Positions 22,410 through 34,825 of a DNA stretch of 64,000 bases are shown piece by piece; positions within the stretch are counted from its first letter, which is position 1; each line of letters starts with the position of its first letter. Made by a program: the position numbers and the translations under genes. Below the pieces are notes generated by a model. It did no database searches and was not told the origin of the DNA. It was given only the letters and a program-made list of their open reading frames with translations. This stretch comes from Morinoia aosen (lineage: Eukaryota; Arthropoda; Malacostraca; Amphipoda; Talitridae), in assembly GCA_030386875.1 (NCBI GenBank), contig CM059558.1:10983501-11047500 (forward strand), given 5' to 3'.

Positions 22410-24609
22410 TGGTCTACCATGGAGTGACCAACGAAGTCCATTGAAACTACTTCATAAGGTTCTTTCGCTATAGGAGCCATTAAAATTTTTATAGGTACGG
22501 AAGGGTGAGCTTAAAGAAGTTTGCAAACTTCACAACTTTGTACGAATTTTCTCACGATTTTTTTTTCTAGATTATTAAAATATTTGAGCTTGAATTTAAA
22601 TATAGTGTGCACAGCATCCGTAAGGTACAAGGAATGTACAGCTAGAATTGCCTTCTTCACGAGAGAATATGGCACTACTGATGTTAATATAGTGCTAGGT
22701 CGTGAGTCAATACGACGCCGTCGGTACAAAATGTCATTTACAATTAAATAACTCTGTAAGTCAGGAACTGTAGACGTACTTCTATGAAGTAATGCTTCTC
22801 TAACTTCAATACAAAAGGGATGTTGTTTTTGCTCGTCGATGAACTCTTTTAAATTCCATGAAATTTCCTTTTCTGTGGGCACATAGTAAATTTATTTAGG
22901 TGTCAACACGTCGCCCCCGTGTGGTTGCATCGTCGAGTCAGTGGGAACGTCATGTTTTGCTTTAGCTCGCGTCTGCGCTAAGGACATCTCAGATTCAGGC
23001 TCAGGCATCAATGGGTCACAGCATTCTAATTTGTTAATAGTTAGTTGATCATTTTTTTCGGTAGCCTGCTTAGGTAGTCGGCTACGACGATTTTGTCTAC
23101 CTGGTAAATAATGAACGATAGGTTCGTATGAGTGAACGTTAATGCACCATCGAGCCATTGCTGTCTCCTCTGGTAATTTTTTCGTAAATAGAGGAGCAAG
23201 TGGGTGGTGGTCAGTGTACACATGGATAGGATATCCAATAATTAGGTATGTAAAGCTTTGAGAGCACTCCAGATGGCAAAAGACTCCTTTTTGATAGTGC
23301 TGTAACGTTTTTGGCTGGAATTCAAACTTTTACTGATATATGCAACTGGACGCATTAATTTGTCACCGAATCTTCGGGCTGCATCAGGAACGCTCCTATG
23401 CCAAAATTTGGGGCATCAGTAAAAATGTGAAACGTTTTGGTACAATCAGGATGTAGTAAAACAGTGTCAGAAGTTAGGGCTGATTTTATATAGTCAAAAC
23501 GTTTCTGACAGTCATTACTCCAGTTGAAATTAACATTTTTCTTCAACAATCTGTACAGGGGGTTTGCAATTGTTGCAAACTGCGGTATATAGTTTTGAAA
23601 ATAATTGGCTGCACCGAAGAATTGCTGCAATTCATTTACATTTATTGATGCCGAACAATTTTGCAACTTGTCGAAATGCTTACACCGTATTCCATCGGCC
23701 GAGATAATATGACCTATGGACTCTATTTTTTTCTTGAAAATTGGCATTTTTCGAGTTTAATGGTTAATTTACTGGTGCGGAGTGTCGTGAGGACAGTTCT
23801 AATATCGCACAAATGTTGCTCATTGGTTTTTGAGTAAATTAATATATCATCTAGAAAAACAAAACAAAGGCGTCCTAAGATAGGCGCAAGAACAGATGAC
23901 ATGACGCGTTGGAAAACGCTTGGGCTTGAACTAAGCCCAACGGAATTCTAAGGAATTGATATTTCTGGTAACCTACACTAAAGGCTGTAAATTTCCGACT
24001 TTCCTCTTCTAATTCTACTCTGTGGAATGCAGACTTTAGATCCAGAGTGGAAAAGACGCTATTGTCACCTAATGTGGACAATGTTTCGTATATTCATGGT
24101 ATAGGATACGACTCCTTGACCACGATTTTGTTTAATGATCTAAAATCAATCACTGGTCGAATCTCACCAGCCTTTTTCTTTACAACAATGACCGGAAAAT
24201 TGTAATTTGACATGGAATTCTTAGTTATGTCCTGTGAGAGCATTTCTCTGTTGACCTTGGCCAACTCCTCCTGATATTTATGAGGTATGTGATATGGTGG
24301 TATATTTAAAACTGGTGCGTCATGTTTAAGTACAATTGTGTGCTTTATTACACTCGTAACACCTATAGTTTTGCCTAATAACGTGATCACGTCACGAAAA
24401 CTATTCATCAATTCCAGTAATTTTAGTTTTACGTCAACTTCGTCGCATGTTATACCAGTATTTGTAAACAGACAGCGTTCGTCCTTCTGTACATTAGACA
24501 CACTTTCGACTTGTGCATCAATTCCTAGTTCCTTACTACCAGGAAGCTCACAATTATTGCCTCGAACGTCAACCTTCGACTCAAGTCTCTCCTTGGTCAT
24601 GGTCTTCAT
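22410..24609 (-). pseudogene. Ty3/gypsy pol: RT, RNase H and partial integrase
   Basis: On the minus strand the RT opens near 24609 and carries NFPVIVVKKKAGEIRPVIDF, the expected first RT block. Then come STLDLKSAFHRVEL and FLRIPLGL (usually RMPFGL). After a frame shift near 23880 the catalytic VFLDDILIYSK follows. RNase H follows with IGHIISADGI, FFGAANYFQNYIPQFA and FHIFTDAPNFGIGAF, where the usual DAS is DAP. The integrase zinc region (HTIFKFKLKYF...SCEVC, 22882-22511) is followed by the first catalytic aspartate context (VVSMDFVG), where the element breaks off at about 22410. At least three frame changes make it inactive. No LTR pair, Gag or protease could be found, so the copy is truncated at both ends. 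Confidence 0.85.
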
Positions 24610-25444
24610 TTTACAACGATCTGCGATGACTTTAAGGGGGTCTTCCGGGGCCCTGCCAGGCCCCTATCGGTCTTGTGAGCTTTTTTTGTTTTGTTGTTGG
24701 AAAAAGGACCCTTAGGTGGTGGACTATTCGGTCCTAAAATTTTATGGCGCTACGGACACTAGATCCCCCCCCCCCCAAGGTGGGAGGGGGGTGTTAGAGG
24801 ACTAAACTCATGAATTTTCGACCCCATTTCGACGCCATATAAAAACAAAACAAAACTGGAAATGGAAAATTTGAAACCGTTACTTTGTTTACAATGTTTC
24901 AAGGATTCTATCTAAAACTGCTTTTGGTTTTGTTCTAGCATAAAGACTCAATGAGTTCTATTCATTTGAAATATCAATAGAAATGATATAAAAAAACAAG
25001 TTCAATTTTGTCAAAAACTAAGGCCTGAAGCAAAAAAATAAATTGAAGAAATTGTGTTCCTTTTCAAAAGTTACATATGATAGCCAAATTTCATAAGAAT
25101 CAGACTAAAAATACAAAATTTCTTAACTTTAATATAAATGAAGAATTTACATATTTATTTTTACTTTTTGTAAATTACAATTCACAGTGTGAATATGAAG
25201 TTATGCATGGAGATTATCGAAATAAAAATGAAAACAGCATTCAATTACATAAATTGTCCACTATATTACACTTCAACAAAAAATTTAGTTTATGGCTTAT
25301 ACCAACACCTCTAACTTTCAACATTCAAAAAGATAGAAGCCAAAAAATATTTATGCTTGGAAGAAACCAAAGACAGTTTTAGAATCCTTGGAACATTTCT
25401 AACGAAGTTAAAGAAGTCAAAGTTCCAATTCTTGGAGATCTTAA
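24610..25444. other. No gene seen; C-run and AT-rich sequence
   Basis: 24610-24840 is probably more of the gypsy element upstream of RT, with no readable Gag. It has a C homopolymer around 24767-24778 next to a G-rich stretch. 24850-25440 is AT-rich. The text near 25325-25400 resembles, in direct orientation, sequence just right of the palindrome at about 27200-27230, including an AGCxxAAA context and a nearby AATCCTTGGAACATTTCTAA match in reverse. The flanks of the PLE palindrome may therefore themselves be duplicated. Confidence 0.35.
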
Positions 25445-25646
25445 TTAAAAATAGGAAGACTAATGACACAACGCTTAGACTCATTTTGTACTAATTTTGT
25501 ACTAATTGGTTGATAAAATCGATAAAAGTGAACGTTTCGGCCAACTAGCAGTGGTCATTCTCAACACTGTAAAAGTAAAGATTACAAATCAGACATCATT
25601 CAGAAAATCACAATGGCAAAAACAAACATGAAATTAGAAACATTTG

Positions 25647-26214
25647 CTAACAAACTATTTGTAGGGGATAGGCAGACTGCATATGATTGAGATTTGGCTT
25701 TAGTCTATAAATGAAAAGAGATTCTAATATTCTGAGTTCTATTGTGTTACTTCCTCGGCCTAATACTTCAAAATCAGATAGTCTAACAGGCAGGTTGCAT
25801 TTTTCTGCATGTGTGCGTATTGCAGAGTGAGAAGGTGCTGATAAAAGGTTATTTGTACGGTGACTTCGTCCAGCATGCTCAGCCACACGAATACGCAGGC
25901 TACGGGATGTAGATCCAACGTATTCAGATGCACCACATCGTGCACAACTATGCTTGTATACAACCGAGCTAAGCATGCCTTTAGGAAGTTCATCCTTAAA
26001 TTTGAAAAAAGATCCAACTGACAAGGAATTGACAGGAATAAATTTAAAATCACACTGCGTAAAAAACTTCGATAAAAGGAGGGATAGTTCAGATTTTAGT
26101 TTTTCCGACTGAGCACCAAAGTACAATAGTGAAACGTAACATTGTTTTCTATCAACAGAGGCAACCGATGGAACATTTGTGCGAACAGAGGAGAGAAATT
26201 TTCTAATTGAGTCG
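25647..26214 (-). pseudogene. Penelope-like GIY-YIG endonuclease, left arm
   Basis: An open frame of about 190 codons on the minus strand covers the RT-to-endonuclease linker and a GIY-YIG domain. It has a zinc-like pair CARCGA, the signature SEYVGSTSRSLRIRVAEHAG, and a C-terminal ELRILESLFIYRLKPNLN helix in place of the usual GIY-YIG glutamate helix. There is no RT domain upstream, because the frame runs into the palindrome centre. In PLEs this domain makes the target nick. This is the better-preserved arm. Confidence 0.85.
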
Positions 26215-26244
26215 TCTACTAGGCGAACAGGGAACCCTAGTAGA

Positions 26245-26808
26245 CTCAATTAGAAAATTTCTCTCCTCTGTTCGCACAAATGTTCCATCGGTTGCCTCTG
26301 TTGATAGAAAAAAATGTTACGTTTCACTATTGTACTTTGGTGCTCAGTCGGAGAAACTAAAATCTGAACTATCCCTCCTTTTATCGAAGTTTTTACGCGG
26401 TGTGATTTTAAATTTATTCCTGTCAATTCCTTGTCAGTTGGATCTTTTTTCAAATTTAAGGATGAACTTCCTAAAGGCATGCTTAGCTCGGTTGTATACA
26501 AGCATAGTTGTGCACGATGTGGTGCATCTGAATACGTTGGATCTACATCCCGTAGCCTGCGTATTCGTGTGGCTGAGCATGCTGGACGAAGTCACCGTAC
26601 AAATAACCTTTTATCAGCACCTTCTCACTCTGCAATACGCACACATGCAGAAAAATGCGACCTGCCTGTTAGACTATCTGATTTTGAAGTATTAGGCCGA
26701 GGAAGTAACACAATAGAACTCAGAATATTAGAATCTCTTTTCATTTATAGACTAAAGCCAAATCTCAATCATATGCAGTCTGCCTATCCCCTACAAATAG
26801 TTTGTTAG
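26245..26808 (+). pseudogene. Penelope-like GIY-YIG endonuclease, right arm
   Basis: Same protein as the left arm, on the plus strand. A one-base difference near 26395 splits it: the part before reads SIRKFLSSVRTNVPSVASVD, and the GIY-YIG part continues in another frame from about 26431 (YVGSTSRSLRIRVAEHAG). At least one substitution distinguishes it from the left arm (KCD versus KCN). It is an inverted copy rather than an independent insertion. Confidence 0.85.
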
Positions 26809-27010
26809 CAAATGTTTCTAATTTCATGTTTGTTTTTACCATTGTGATTTTCTGAATGATGTCTGATTTGTAATCTTTACTTTTACAGTCTTGAGAATGA
26901 CCACTGCTAGTTGGTCGAAACGTTCACTTTTATCGATTTTATCAACCAATTAGTACAAAATTAGTACAAAATGAGTCTAAGCGTTGTGTCATTAGTCTTC
27001 CTATTTTTAA

Positions 27011-27699
27011 ATAATTTCTAACGAACTGATGTACGGATTTTTCAAATTTGTACATTTTAATTTTTTCTATCATAGCTCAAAACAAGAAATTCTGTATATT
27101 TTATTTAGTGGTAAAATATCGTATATATATAAAAATTCATAAGCAAATTAACAGGACATCAGTTTGTTAGAAATGTTCCCAGGATTCCAAAACTGTCTTT
27201 GAATTTGTTCTAGCATAAAGCTTTTGGACTTCTATCTTTTTGAAATATGTATAAAAATGATTGAAAAGAAAGAAAAAGAAAGAAAGAAAAACACTTTCTT
27301 TCCAATACAGATCGTACAAAATTACAATCATTGGTTTTTAAATATCTTAAAGTTTATAGACTTAGATGATACACACACATGAGTCTTGTAAAACTCATGT
27401 CACTAGTCGAAAAGAAATGATTGAGGGCAATGTTTACATGTACATGACATAAAACTTCCCAATTCTTGACGCCAGGAAATAATATATGAATCGCTTTTTT
27501 CGGCCAATGTTCATAAGTGTCATTTTAAGGAAGCATTAAAAAAATATATAAATATATATCCATATTCATATATATACATATATATACACGTACACACATA
27601 CATATATATATTTTTGTACACATAAGCATGAGGACCAAGAAGATTATAAGTTTTGTATTTCTAATTCAACAATTTTAACATAACGGTCGTTAGTTAATA
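27011..27699. other. AT-rich, GAAA tract and TA/CA microsatellites
   Basis: A GAAA-rich tract lies at about 27262-27296. A TATA/CATA microsatellite lies at about 27540-27620. The short hairpin ACATGAGT...ACTCATGT lies at 27377-27400, inside a block related to 50250-50480 and 50850-51130 (see hairpin entries). No gene seen. Confidence 0.5.
27377..27400. repeat. Hairpin of a three-copy repeat family, copy 1
   Basis: ACATGAGT and ACTCATGT pair as an 8-bp stem with an 8-nt loop. It is followed by CACTAGTCGAAAAGAAATGATTGAG, which is shared with the copies at 50281-50305 and 50896-50919. Confidence 0.5.
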
Positions 27700-28730
27700 A
27701 CCCTTTTTTTTAATATAAATGGATGATCGCACAACAAATGTATAGTTTTTAAATAAATGCTTACAATAATAAAGGGATGACAAGTTAAGTAATGTTACAA
27801 GTTGGGAGTGAACAGAAAAAAGACAATTTTCTCTAGTAAAATGCTAGTTGTCAGTCTAGTGCACACATATGTGCACATTTACATGTAAATATATACACGT
27901 ACACATGTAAACACATACCCACGCACATACTTACCACAAACTCGTAAGCATACACAAATGCATTTCTATGCATCGAGGCAAATACAATACATACGCATTC
28001 TATAAAGTGTCATACGCATAGCGTGCACACGTACACATATACACAAGTGAACATGTGCGCAAATACCAGCGAAAACTAGTCGGTATAAACTAGCATTCCA
28101 ATCGAGGGAAACGGATAAAATATCTTTTATTATGGCATGAATTTTATAAAATTTCCGTGCTAAAAATAGTGGCACAAAACAGTCTACCTAAGTCAGAAAC
28201 ATGAAAACGATTGTGGGACGTGAATAAGAAAGAAAACATTAATGTCCTAATAGGGTTTTATATTAGAAAAAATCACATTATCTTTGAAATATGGCGCAAA
28301 TTGTCGGCAATTGATAAACATACATAGGTATCACATTATTATAAGCATATAACTATAAGCATTATAAGCAAATTACTGCAGTATAAGTGGATGATCACAA
28401 AATTAATTTATTGTTTTTTTACATGGATGCTTTACAATTTTATTTTAGAAAAAAATCACATTATTTTTGTGATATGGTGCAGACTGTCTGCAATTGATAA
28501 ACACACACACATAGGTACTATGACGGTCTAGTTTGATGTTTGCACAGAAATGGAGAGGAATGACATAAAATGCAACCTTCGACTGGTTTATCCACTCTAG
28601 TGCACACAGGTGTACGTACACATATGCACACCCATATGCGCACAAACACATATATACGTACACATATATACAAGTAAGCATGTTTACAAATGGCAGCGAA
28701 AAGGGGATCAAGTCATAATACCTACGCATA
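27700..28730. repeat. Degenerate direct duplication with CA-rich tracts
   Basis: Segments such as AAAATCACATTATYTTTG, GGCAATTGATAAACA, GTGGATGATCACA and TCTAGTGCACACA recur in the same order at 27710-28190 and 28260-28730, interleaved with CACA/TACA-rich tracts. Non-coding. The overlapping ORFs are cysteine/valine-rich microsatellite readings. Confidence 0.5.
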
Positions 28731-28850
28731 CTTTAAAACTGTTGTGTGATGTCTTGAATTATGAATCAATGAGCGAGGGAGATTGTTCAGCAATGAAATG
28801 AGGCAAATGAGCTTCGTCAATACTTATTCAGTGTGTTCTGTAACTAAGAA

Positions 28851-30683
28851 TTATTTTTGAGACACAAGATGACTAGTTATTTTGCCTTTAAATTCTCTCG
28901 GTCTTTGAGGGATTTCAATACTCAGGGGAAGTTTGTTCCACAGTAAGGCGCCTGATGGGGACAGAGCCTTCTGCCCTATGTGAGATGAGCGATAGTTGAC
29001 TAAGACATTATTGTTTCTGTTCGGTTTTTTATTGGTTACAGTGGGTGGATGGAAACGCACTATCTCAGCATTGCTCTGAGAAAGATATATCGAGGAGAAT
29101 ACGTATTGGGCCTTCTGCATGAGGAGCCTTTCTTGGATATTAATCCAGCCGAGTTCATTGAGGAGAGGGGTTACGTGATCACTTCTTTTGAAATTACCGT
29201 TGCATACCACCTTGGCCGAAAAGTTCATGCACTTTTGTAAGTCCCTTTGAAGGTATTGAGGTAGGTCTTCCCATACTAGGTTGCAGTAGTCAATGGGCGA
29301 TAACACCAGCGATTGAATGGCTAATAATCTGGATTTTTCGTCTAGCATACTCTTTATGCGATGAAAAAACATTAAAGTTCCGTAAATTTTGTTGCAAGTA
29401 TTCTCAACATGAGGTTTGAAGGACATGTTTCTATCGAACCAGATACCTAGACTTTTAAATTTTTCTGATGCATTAATTTTATCATTTCCAACTGCAAGAG
29501 TAAGATCTGAAGTTTTTGTAATTGCATCTTTGGATCCAAAAATAATGCATTGTGTTTTATTAGCATTTAATTTGAGACCATTTCGGTCGTACCATGATTT
29601 CAGGCTAGTCAGTAAAGTTTCGGCTTTAATTTGCGTCTGTGGTATTTCCAATACAGAACTTGTTTTTGCAATTTGAACATCATCTGCATACATTGAGATC
29701 CGTGTGTTAAAAGGCATTGGAGGGAAATCATTAATGAAAATAGAAAACAGTAGCGGACCAAGAATGGATCGTTGGGGAACACAAAATTTGATTCGAATGA
29801 ATGGGGACAATTTGTTTTCTATGCGGACTGCATGAGATCGATTTGATAAGTAACTTTCAAACCATTGCGTGTCTATTCCCAAGTTCAGTATTTTACGTAG
29901 AAGTTTATCTTGTTCGACGCTATCGAATGCCTTAGAGAGATCGAGTAGCAGCAAGAGTGTTACATTCTTTTGATCGATGTCACTGTATATTTTTTCAGAG
30001 ATATTGAGCAGAGCGTCTTGAGTGCTAGTATTTCTTCGATAGGCATATTGATTTTGGTGGAGTAGATTCGACTCGTCCAGGTGAAATGACAGTTGATTTG
30101 TCACCACTTTCTCCAATAGTTTGGACATGATGGGCAGAAGACTGATGGGCCTGTAGTTTGATGCTGTATTTGGGTCACCACTTATATGCAACGGTCTAAT
30201 AATGGAGTGTTTCCATTGGTTTGGAAACGTGTTGGTTACTATTGATTTATTAATTATCAGACGAATCCATGGTGCTGTAACAGGGAAACAGTTTTTGATA
30301 TATTGAAGACTGATACCATCATGTCCAACTGCCTTTGTGTTTTATAGTGGGTATAAGATATATTGTAGCTCCGGTAAATCGACAGCGCGTGGTCTCCACT
30401 TGACATCAGTCCTCGAGGGTGTAGTGGGGCATGAATTTTCAATTTTCGTTTCATCTGGATTGGTTCACACCTCACTGAAAACTTGAGCCCCTACTTTTAC
30501 AAAGAATGTGTTTAAATCCGTGGCTGTTGCCAAGGGATTTTCAAAATTAATTATACGGTTTAAATTTTTATATGGGGCTACCTCACTAATGATTTCCCAA
30601 GTTCGTTTCGGGTTATTTTTAGCCGTTATTAGTTCCTGGTGGAAGTGAGTTTGTTTCGCTTCAGTGATTTTCTTTGTGAGGAA
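28851..30683 (-). pseudogene. CR1-like reverse transcriptase
   Basis: The readable start is FLTKKITEAKQTHFHQELIT at 30683, followed by a stop-bearing connector. The 446-codon RT (30191-28851) has SNYRPISLLPIMSKLLEKVV, LLDLSKAFDSV, SILGPLLFSIFIND and an intact MYADDVQIA catalytic box. The usual GVPQGS box is altered to CVPQRS. The C-terminus ends in the CR1/L2-type block LSPSGALLWNKLPLSI with a stop at 28851 and a short 3' UTR. Upstream coding is interrupted by a 1.45-kb insertion at 30684. Reverse transcription at the nicked target is the family role; this copy cannot do it. Confidence 0.9.
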
Positions 30684-32134
30684 CTACCTCAACACATTTG
30701 ATTCAGCAGCTGCTTCGAAGCTGAAATGATTAATTAATACAAAGGACACAAAGTTTCCAAATTTAATTTTAATAGTCGCATCAACGCCAAGGAAGAATCT
30801 TAATATTAAGAGGGCAATAGGTACATTGCTAAAAGTAAAACCGCTAATTGCCAACTCAGAATTTTAGTTTAAAAAGGACAAATCCGTCCTGAAGTATCTT
30901 TTCTATTAAGGTAGTTATTTATTTATTCATTCATTTATTTATTTAGGGTAAAACACGCATATAATTTTTCAAAGTGGTTCAAAATTAGGGTGTCAGGTCA
31001 CAGACTGCAGGCGCAGGAACGAGGAGTCTGGAGGAGCTCTCGGCTTCAGCGCGGACGGCGCCAGCTTAAACGGACGTCACGAGCCATCAACTAAACTTCA
31101 ACATGCGAGCTTGTCTCCAGCACTTCAGGAAGGCAGAACTCGGCGGCAAACTGACGCTACTAGAAGGAAGCAGGCACGGCAACAGCGCTCGAACCTGGGC
31201 CGCGACCAACGCCTCCAGTTCCTTCACAGCTGTATATAAAAATGAAGAAATGTACCCAAGAATATAATTAAATGAATAAATATTCTTAAGCAGCGCAATA
31301 CAAAGAATTTAGAAAGAATTTAGCAGCTAACGGTCAACGTCAATTACCTAGTTGCGGCTACTGCTGTCGCACAAGATGGCTCAATTAGCTGATGAGGTTG
31401 CGACTTACGAAGTGCGCAGAGCGACGCAGCGCCAGCGAGATACTGAAAAAATAGACACCGGGTGAGAAAAAGAAAAAAGTTAATCCTCTTGATAAGGGTG
31501 AACAAAGATATCAAGTTTCAGTAATCGGAAAATATTAGAGACACGAAAACAAACCTGAAGAATTTATCCTCCAGTGCGCGTAGCGACTGTTAGACGATGG
31601 CAGTAAAGGCGATGTAGGAGTCGCAATACAGTTCAATAGTAATGGAGGCAGAAGCCCAGTTGCAGTTAATAGATAGTAGGTAATAGTTGTTAATAGCAAT
31701 AGTTTAATTAAGACGGCGGTTCACTGCGATAGGGTAAAGGTTGCAACACTTTTAGAGCAGCGAACACGTCTTTTAGAGGAAAGTTGATTGCGGTTAAAAA
31801 TCCGCCTTTATCATGCAATTTGTTTAATGAAAAAGAGCACCTAAATTTTACACATTCACACACGCAATCAAACCAAGGACTCATTGAGCATGCAGGAAGA
31901 AGGGTAGGAAGCGTTAGGCTTGCGACCGTCGCCGAACTCCACGTCACGAGCCGAGCGTGCTCCCGACGTGCCGACGTAACCAATGACTCCGACCAAGACG
32001 CAGTCTGAGCCCGACACAAACAGCCTCGCTACCTGTTTACCTGACACCACTTTTTTTAAACACCAGCAGCTTATGTTAATAGTACAGACATCAGAGTACA
32101 CTACGAACGAATCTGTGGGGAATTTTCCCCACAT
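30684..32134. mobile_element. Unclassified 1.45-kb insertion in the LINE
   Basis: Removing this block restores an uninterrupted reading across the LINE (FFRK joined to FLTKK), so its borders are known to within a few bases. No clear target duplication is seen beyond AG. Inside, 30989-32048 has perfect 10-bp inverted ends (GGTGTCAGGT...ACCTGACACC) and a GC-richer interior, so it could be a solo LTR (TG...CA) or a small DNA transposon. A 9-bp-arm hairpin (TGTGGGGAA/TTCCCCACA, 32114-32133) marks the right border, and an ATTT microsatellite lies at about 30915-30952. The ORFs inside are not recognised. Confidence 0.6.
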
Positions 32135-32217
32135 CTTTCGAAAAAAATTTTCATGTTCTTTATATCTCTTGTATAAGGTACTGTTGTATCTATTGTTTTT
32201 GTACTCTCGCAAGTTAG
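32135..32217 (-). pseudogene. CR1-like ORF2 linker fragment between two insertions
   Basis: About 26 codons (LREYKNNRYNSTLYKRYKEH and on) that join in frame to the end of the endonuclease piece at 37302 when the LTR element is removed, and to the RT piece at 30683 when the 1.45-kb block is removed. The terminal TTAG (32214-32217) is one copy of the LTR element's target duplication. Confidence 0.8.
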
Positions 32218-33887
32218 TGTAAAGAATAATCAATTTTGCGAATTGAAGATGAGAATTTAGGAAAAATTTTAATTATGTGTAATAAATCTTTTAATCGTGT
32301 GTAACAAATTTTGTGCTTACTTAAAAATTTGTCCGTTGAAATATCTTGGTAAATTCTAGCAGTACAGATGGGTCGCTTCAACATGTATGTTACGTGCCTG
32401 TATTTTGGGCTCAAAAAAATGTATGTGTAGCGATAACCGGGCTTGGTTCAAGCAAATTCTGTTTATATTAGCAAGAAATTCTTAGGGGTGTAAGCAATCT
32501 TCGAGAGACCTAGGGCGAACCCTTCGACACTTGAGATGTTAGAAAATGCCTACTCAGTCGCAAACAACGCCGCCTTGTGGACGGGCATAGATCGCGACAC
32601 TTAAGCCTAGAGGGTCGCAGATCAACGGTTTCGAAGGAGCTTGGGCGTGCGAAACAGTGATGCCAAGAAAGAGAAAATAAAAGAAAGTGGTAGGCGGGCA
32701 CTTTCGAAGTTTGGAAGGAGCTTATTGGTCGAATACGAGAAAGAGGACAACCCTCAAAACTACGCTAGGTATCGCGATGAACAAAAGGCAGTTCCACAGT
32801 CGACGCCGTGACGTAAAGTACGAGAAATAAACGCGGGTGTGTTTGCAGTAACAAACGTGCTTAAAGAGATAATGGAAAAAGTGGCTATATTAAAAATTGA
32901 TACTAAAGTTTCACGATATGATGTAATCCAGAAATTTATACATTTTTTGTTCTTACTTGCAGAGAAGTAAATTGAAAAAACCCAACCTACGTGGGAATCA
33001 TTAATGGAACATTTAGATGCAACGTCTCTGGGAGGGTAAGAGAGATGCAGTTTCTTGGAAAAAGATAATTTGTTTTTTTTTTAAATAAATGTTACTGAAA
33101 TTTATTGGCATTCAGTGATGTAAAAATTGAAATGTTTGAGGGAACGTAATTGGCGCACTCATGATTAACGAGTTATAAATTGATCTTGCAGGTGGGAGGC
33201 CTGTGGATAGAAGTTCGCGAGGAAAGGAAATGCTCGGGAGCTCCGAATTTAGCGATTAGCAACAGACATTCTTTGCACTGTGCATAAGTCAGTGATTTGA
33301 ACTGAAGCTGGATTAGCTCATGAATGAGCGGGTTGAAGTCATGACCACATCCTGTGCTGCTGGAATAACAGATGGAAATAGGCCAGAATAGATCATTTCT
33401 CATGTGTAGCTCTTGTAAACTTAGTGGTGGCCGGCCAGCCGAATCGTTCAGTATAATTATGTGATGTAAGTCATTTAGCGTATGCAGTTGTTTTTAGATT
33501 CCATCATCTAGTTTGCATCATTCCTAATACCATTCATTGTGCGTACGCTCATTGATGTTTGTATGACGTATAGCTGGAAATCATAAATGTTAAGCGAATT
33601 CACCTGTGTATCATGCCCCAATATCAGAAGCAACAGCTCGTAACATCACGAAGGAGCTCAGAAAATGCGCTGTGTAAGTGAGTGACATCTTACATCGGTG
33701 AGTACCGCTCTAAATTTAGTATACAATGATTGTTTGTTTTTTTCCTGAGTGACTGTGTTCTTTATATATACTCGCATTTCTTGTGTGTTTAGGTATGTAC
33801 TTGGAGGTGTGCCAATTCCTCTGTTCCGGGAACCTGATCTTCTTACTATTGTAAATTAGTAAGGAGGCGGGACCTTTTCTCGTGACA
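32218..33887 (+). repeat. 5' LTR, full-length form
   Basis: Its first about 58 bp and last about 130 bp match the short right LTR. The middle (about 32276-33756) is unique to this copy. No protein signature. The flanks of the extra segment share TGTG, which suggests a deletion in the right LTR rather than an insertion here. Confidence 0.75.
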
Positions 33888-34315
33888 TCCTAATTTGGCA
33901 AAATCAAAGTGATCACATATTTTATTTATATCTGTGAGCTAACAGCAGTATTGTATGTTTTATTATTTTTTTCGTTGTGTATTACATGCGTGTATTGAAG
34001 TGAAATTTAGTGGGGACCCAAACTTATGAAGTGCTACGACGATCGAAGAGTGAACTATTTCTAAAAGTAGTAAATTGTCAGTATTGCAGAGCGAGAAGCT
34101 AACAAGTGTAACGATATATAGCAGAAAATTTTTTAAAGAGGTTAAGGGGTGATGAAATTAAGCTAAATAAAATTCTTATGTGCTTGAATAATTAAGGTGA
34201 CGTGATGTTGGAAATTCTTCAGTGAGTAATTTTTTTTTGCACCTGTTAATGAACTGCGTGAGCGCGAGTGATTATTTGTGAAGTGTAAAGTTCGAATTAA
34301 AAGAAGATCAACATC

Positions 34316-34825
34316 ATGCCTGGTAGAGGACGAAGGAACAACGCCCGTGGAAACGAACCAGCGGCGCCTCCACAGCCTAAGGAGGAAGTCAACATGCCAG
34401 TGGTAACCAGCTGCGTGGGAGCTGTGAGGCCCAAATTCTGGAAGGGCGATAATGTGGGAGACCAAATAGCAAGGTTGAAGTTTCTGACCGGTCACCTGAA
34501 TAACAGCGAGCAGGTGCGAGCCTTCTTCCTATGCCTAGATCAACGAGAGGCAAAGGAGTGCAATCAAATAATTGGTACACTAACGAATCTACGAGAAGCA
34601 GAGGCATAGCTACGATCATATGCCGATCAAGTAGAACATCCTACTCAGGCGATGTTTGAAATAGTCACCAAGAAGCAGACAAGCCGAGAGGGAGTTTCTG
34701 AGTACATAACACGCCTGGAAACGCTGTACAACGAGAATTATCTAGAACATCCGAAACGAGATGCTTGCCTGAGTGTTCTAATCTTACGCTATGCTTGGAA
34801 TTTCATTTCTATTATTGCTAAGTAA
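34316..34825 (+). pseudogene. Retrotransposon Gag-like ORF with an internal stop
   Basis: From Met-34316 the product starts basic and proline-rich, then reads RPKFWKGDNVGDQIARLKFL and a helical capsid-like stretch. An in-frame TAG falls at about 34607. The same frame continues (YADQVEHPTQAMFEIVTKKQ, then a REGVSEYITRLETLY segment) to a TAA near 34823. The layout (short basic lead, FxGDN-type start, SREGVSEYxxRL helix) resembles LTR-retrotransposon capsids. No zinc knuckle or protease follows. The strand agrees with the LTR orientation deduced from the purine tract. Confidence 0.6.

Larger units (their letters stand above)
25445..27010. repeat. 1.57-kb palindrome of two Penelope-like 3' halves
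   Basis: Arms 25445 to about 26223 and about 26235-27010 are near-identical inverted copies separated by about 12 bp. Each arm begins at the centre with the PLE region upstream of the endonuclease and runs outward through GIY-YIG and the 3' terminal motif (GGTCGAAACGTTCAC). It ends in TTAAAAATAGG / CCTATTTTTAA. Differences include a 3-nt gap at the centre and a 1-nt indel that shifts the frame in the right arm. Confidence 0.9.

Noticed and set aside
30991..32046. Firm call of a solo LTR (TG...CA)
   Set aside because: Perfect inverted ends but no target duplication, and the true insertion borders lie further out, so it was left unclassified.
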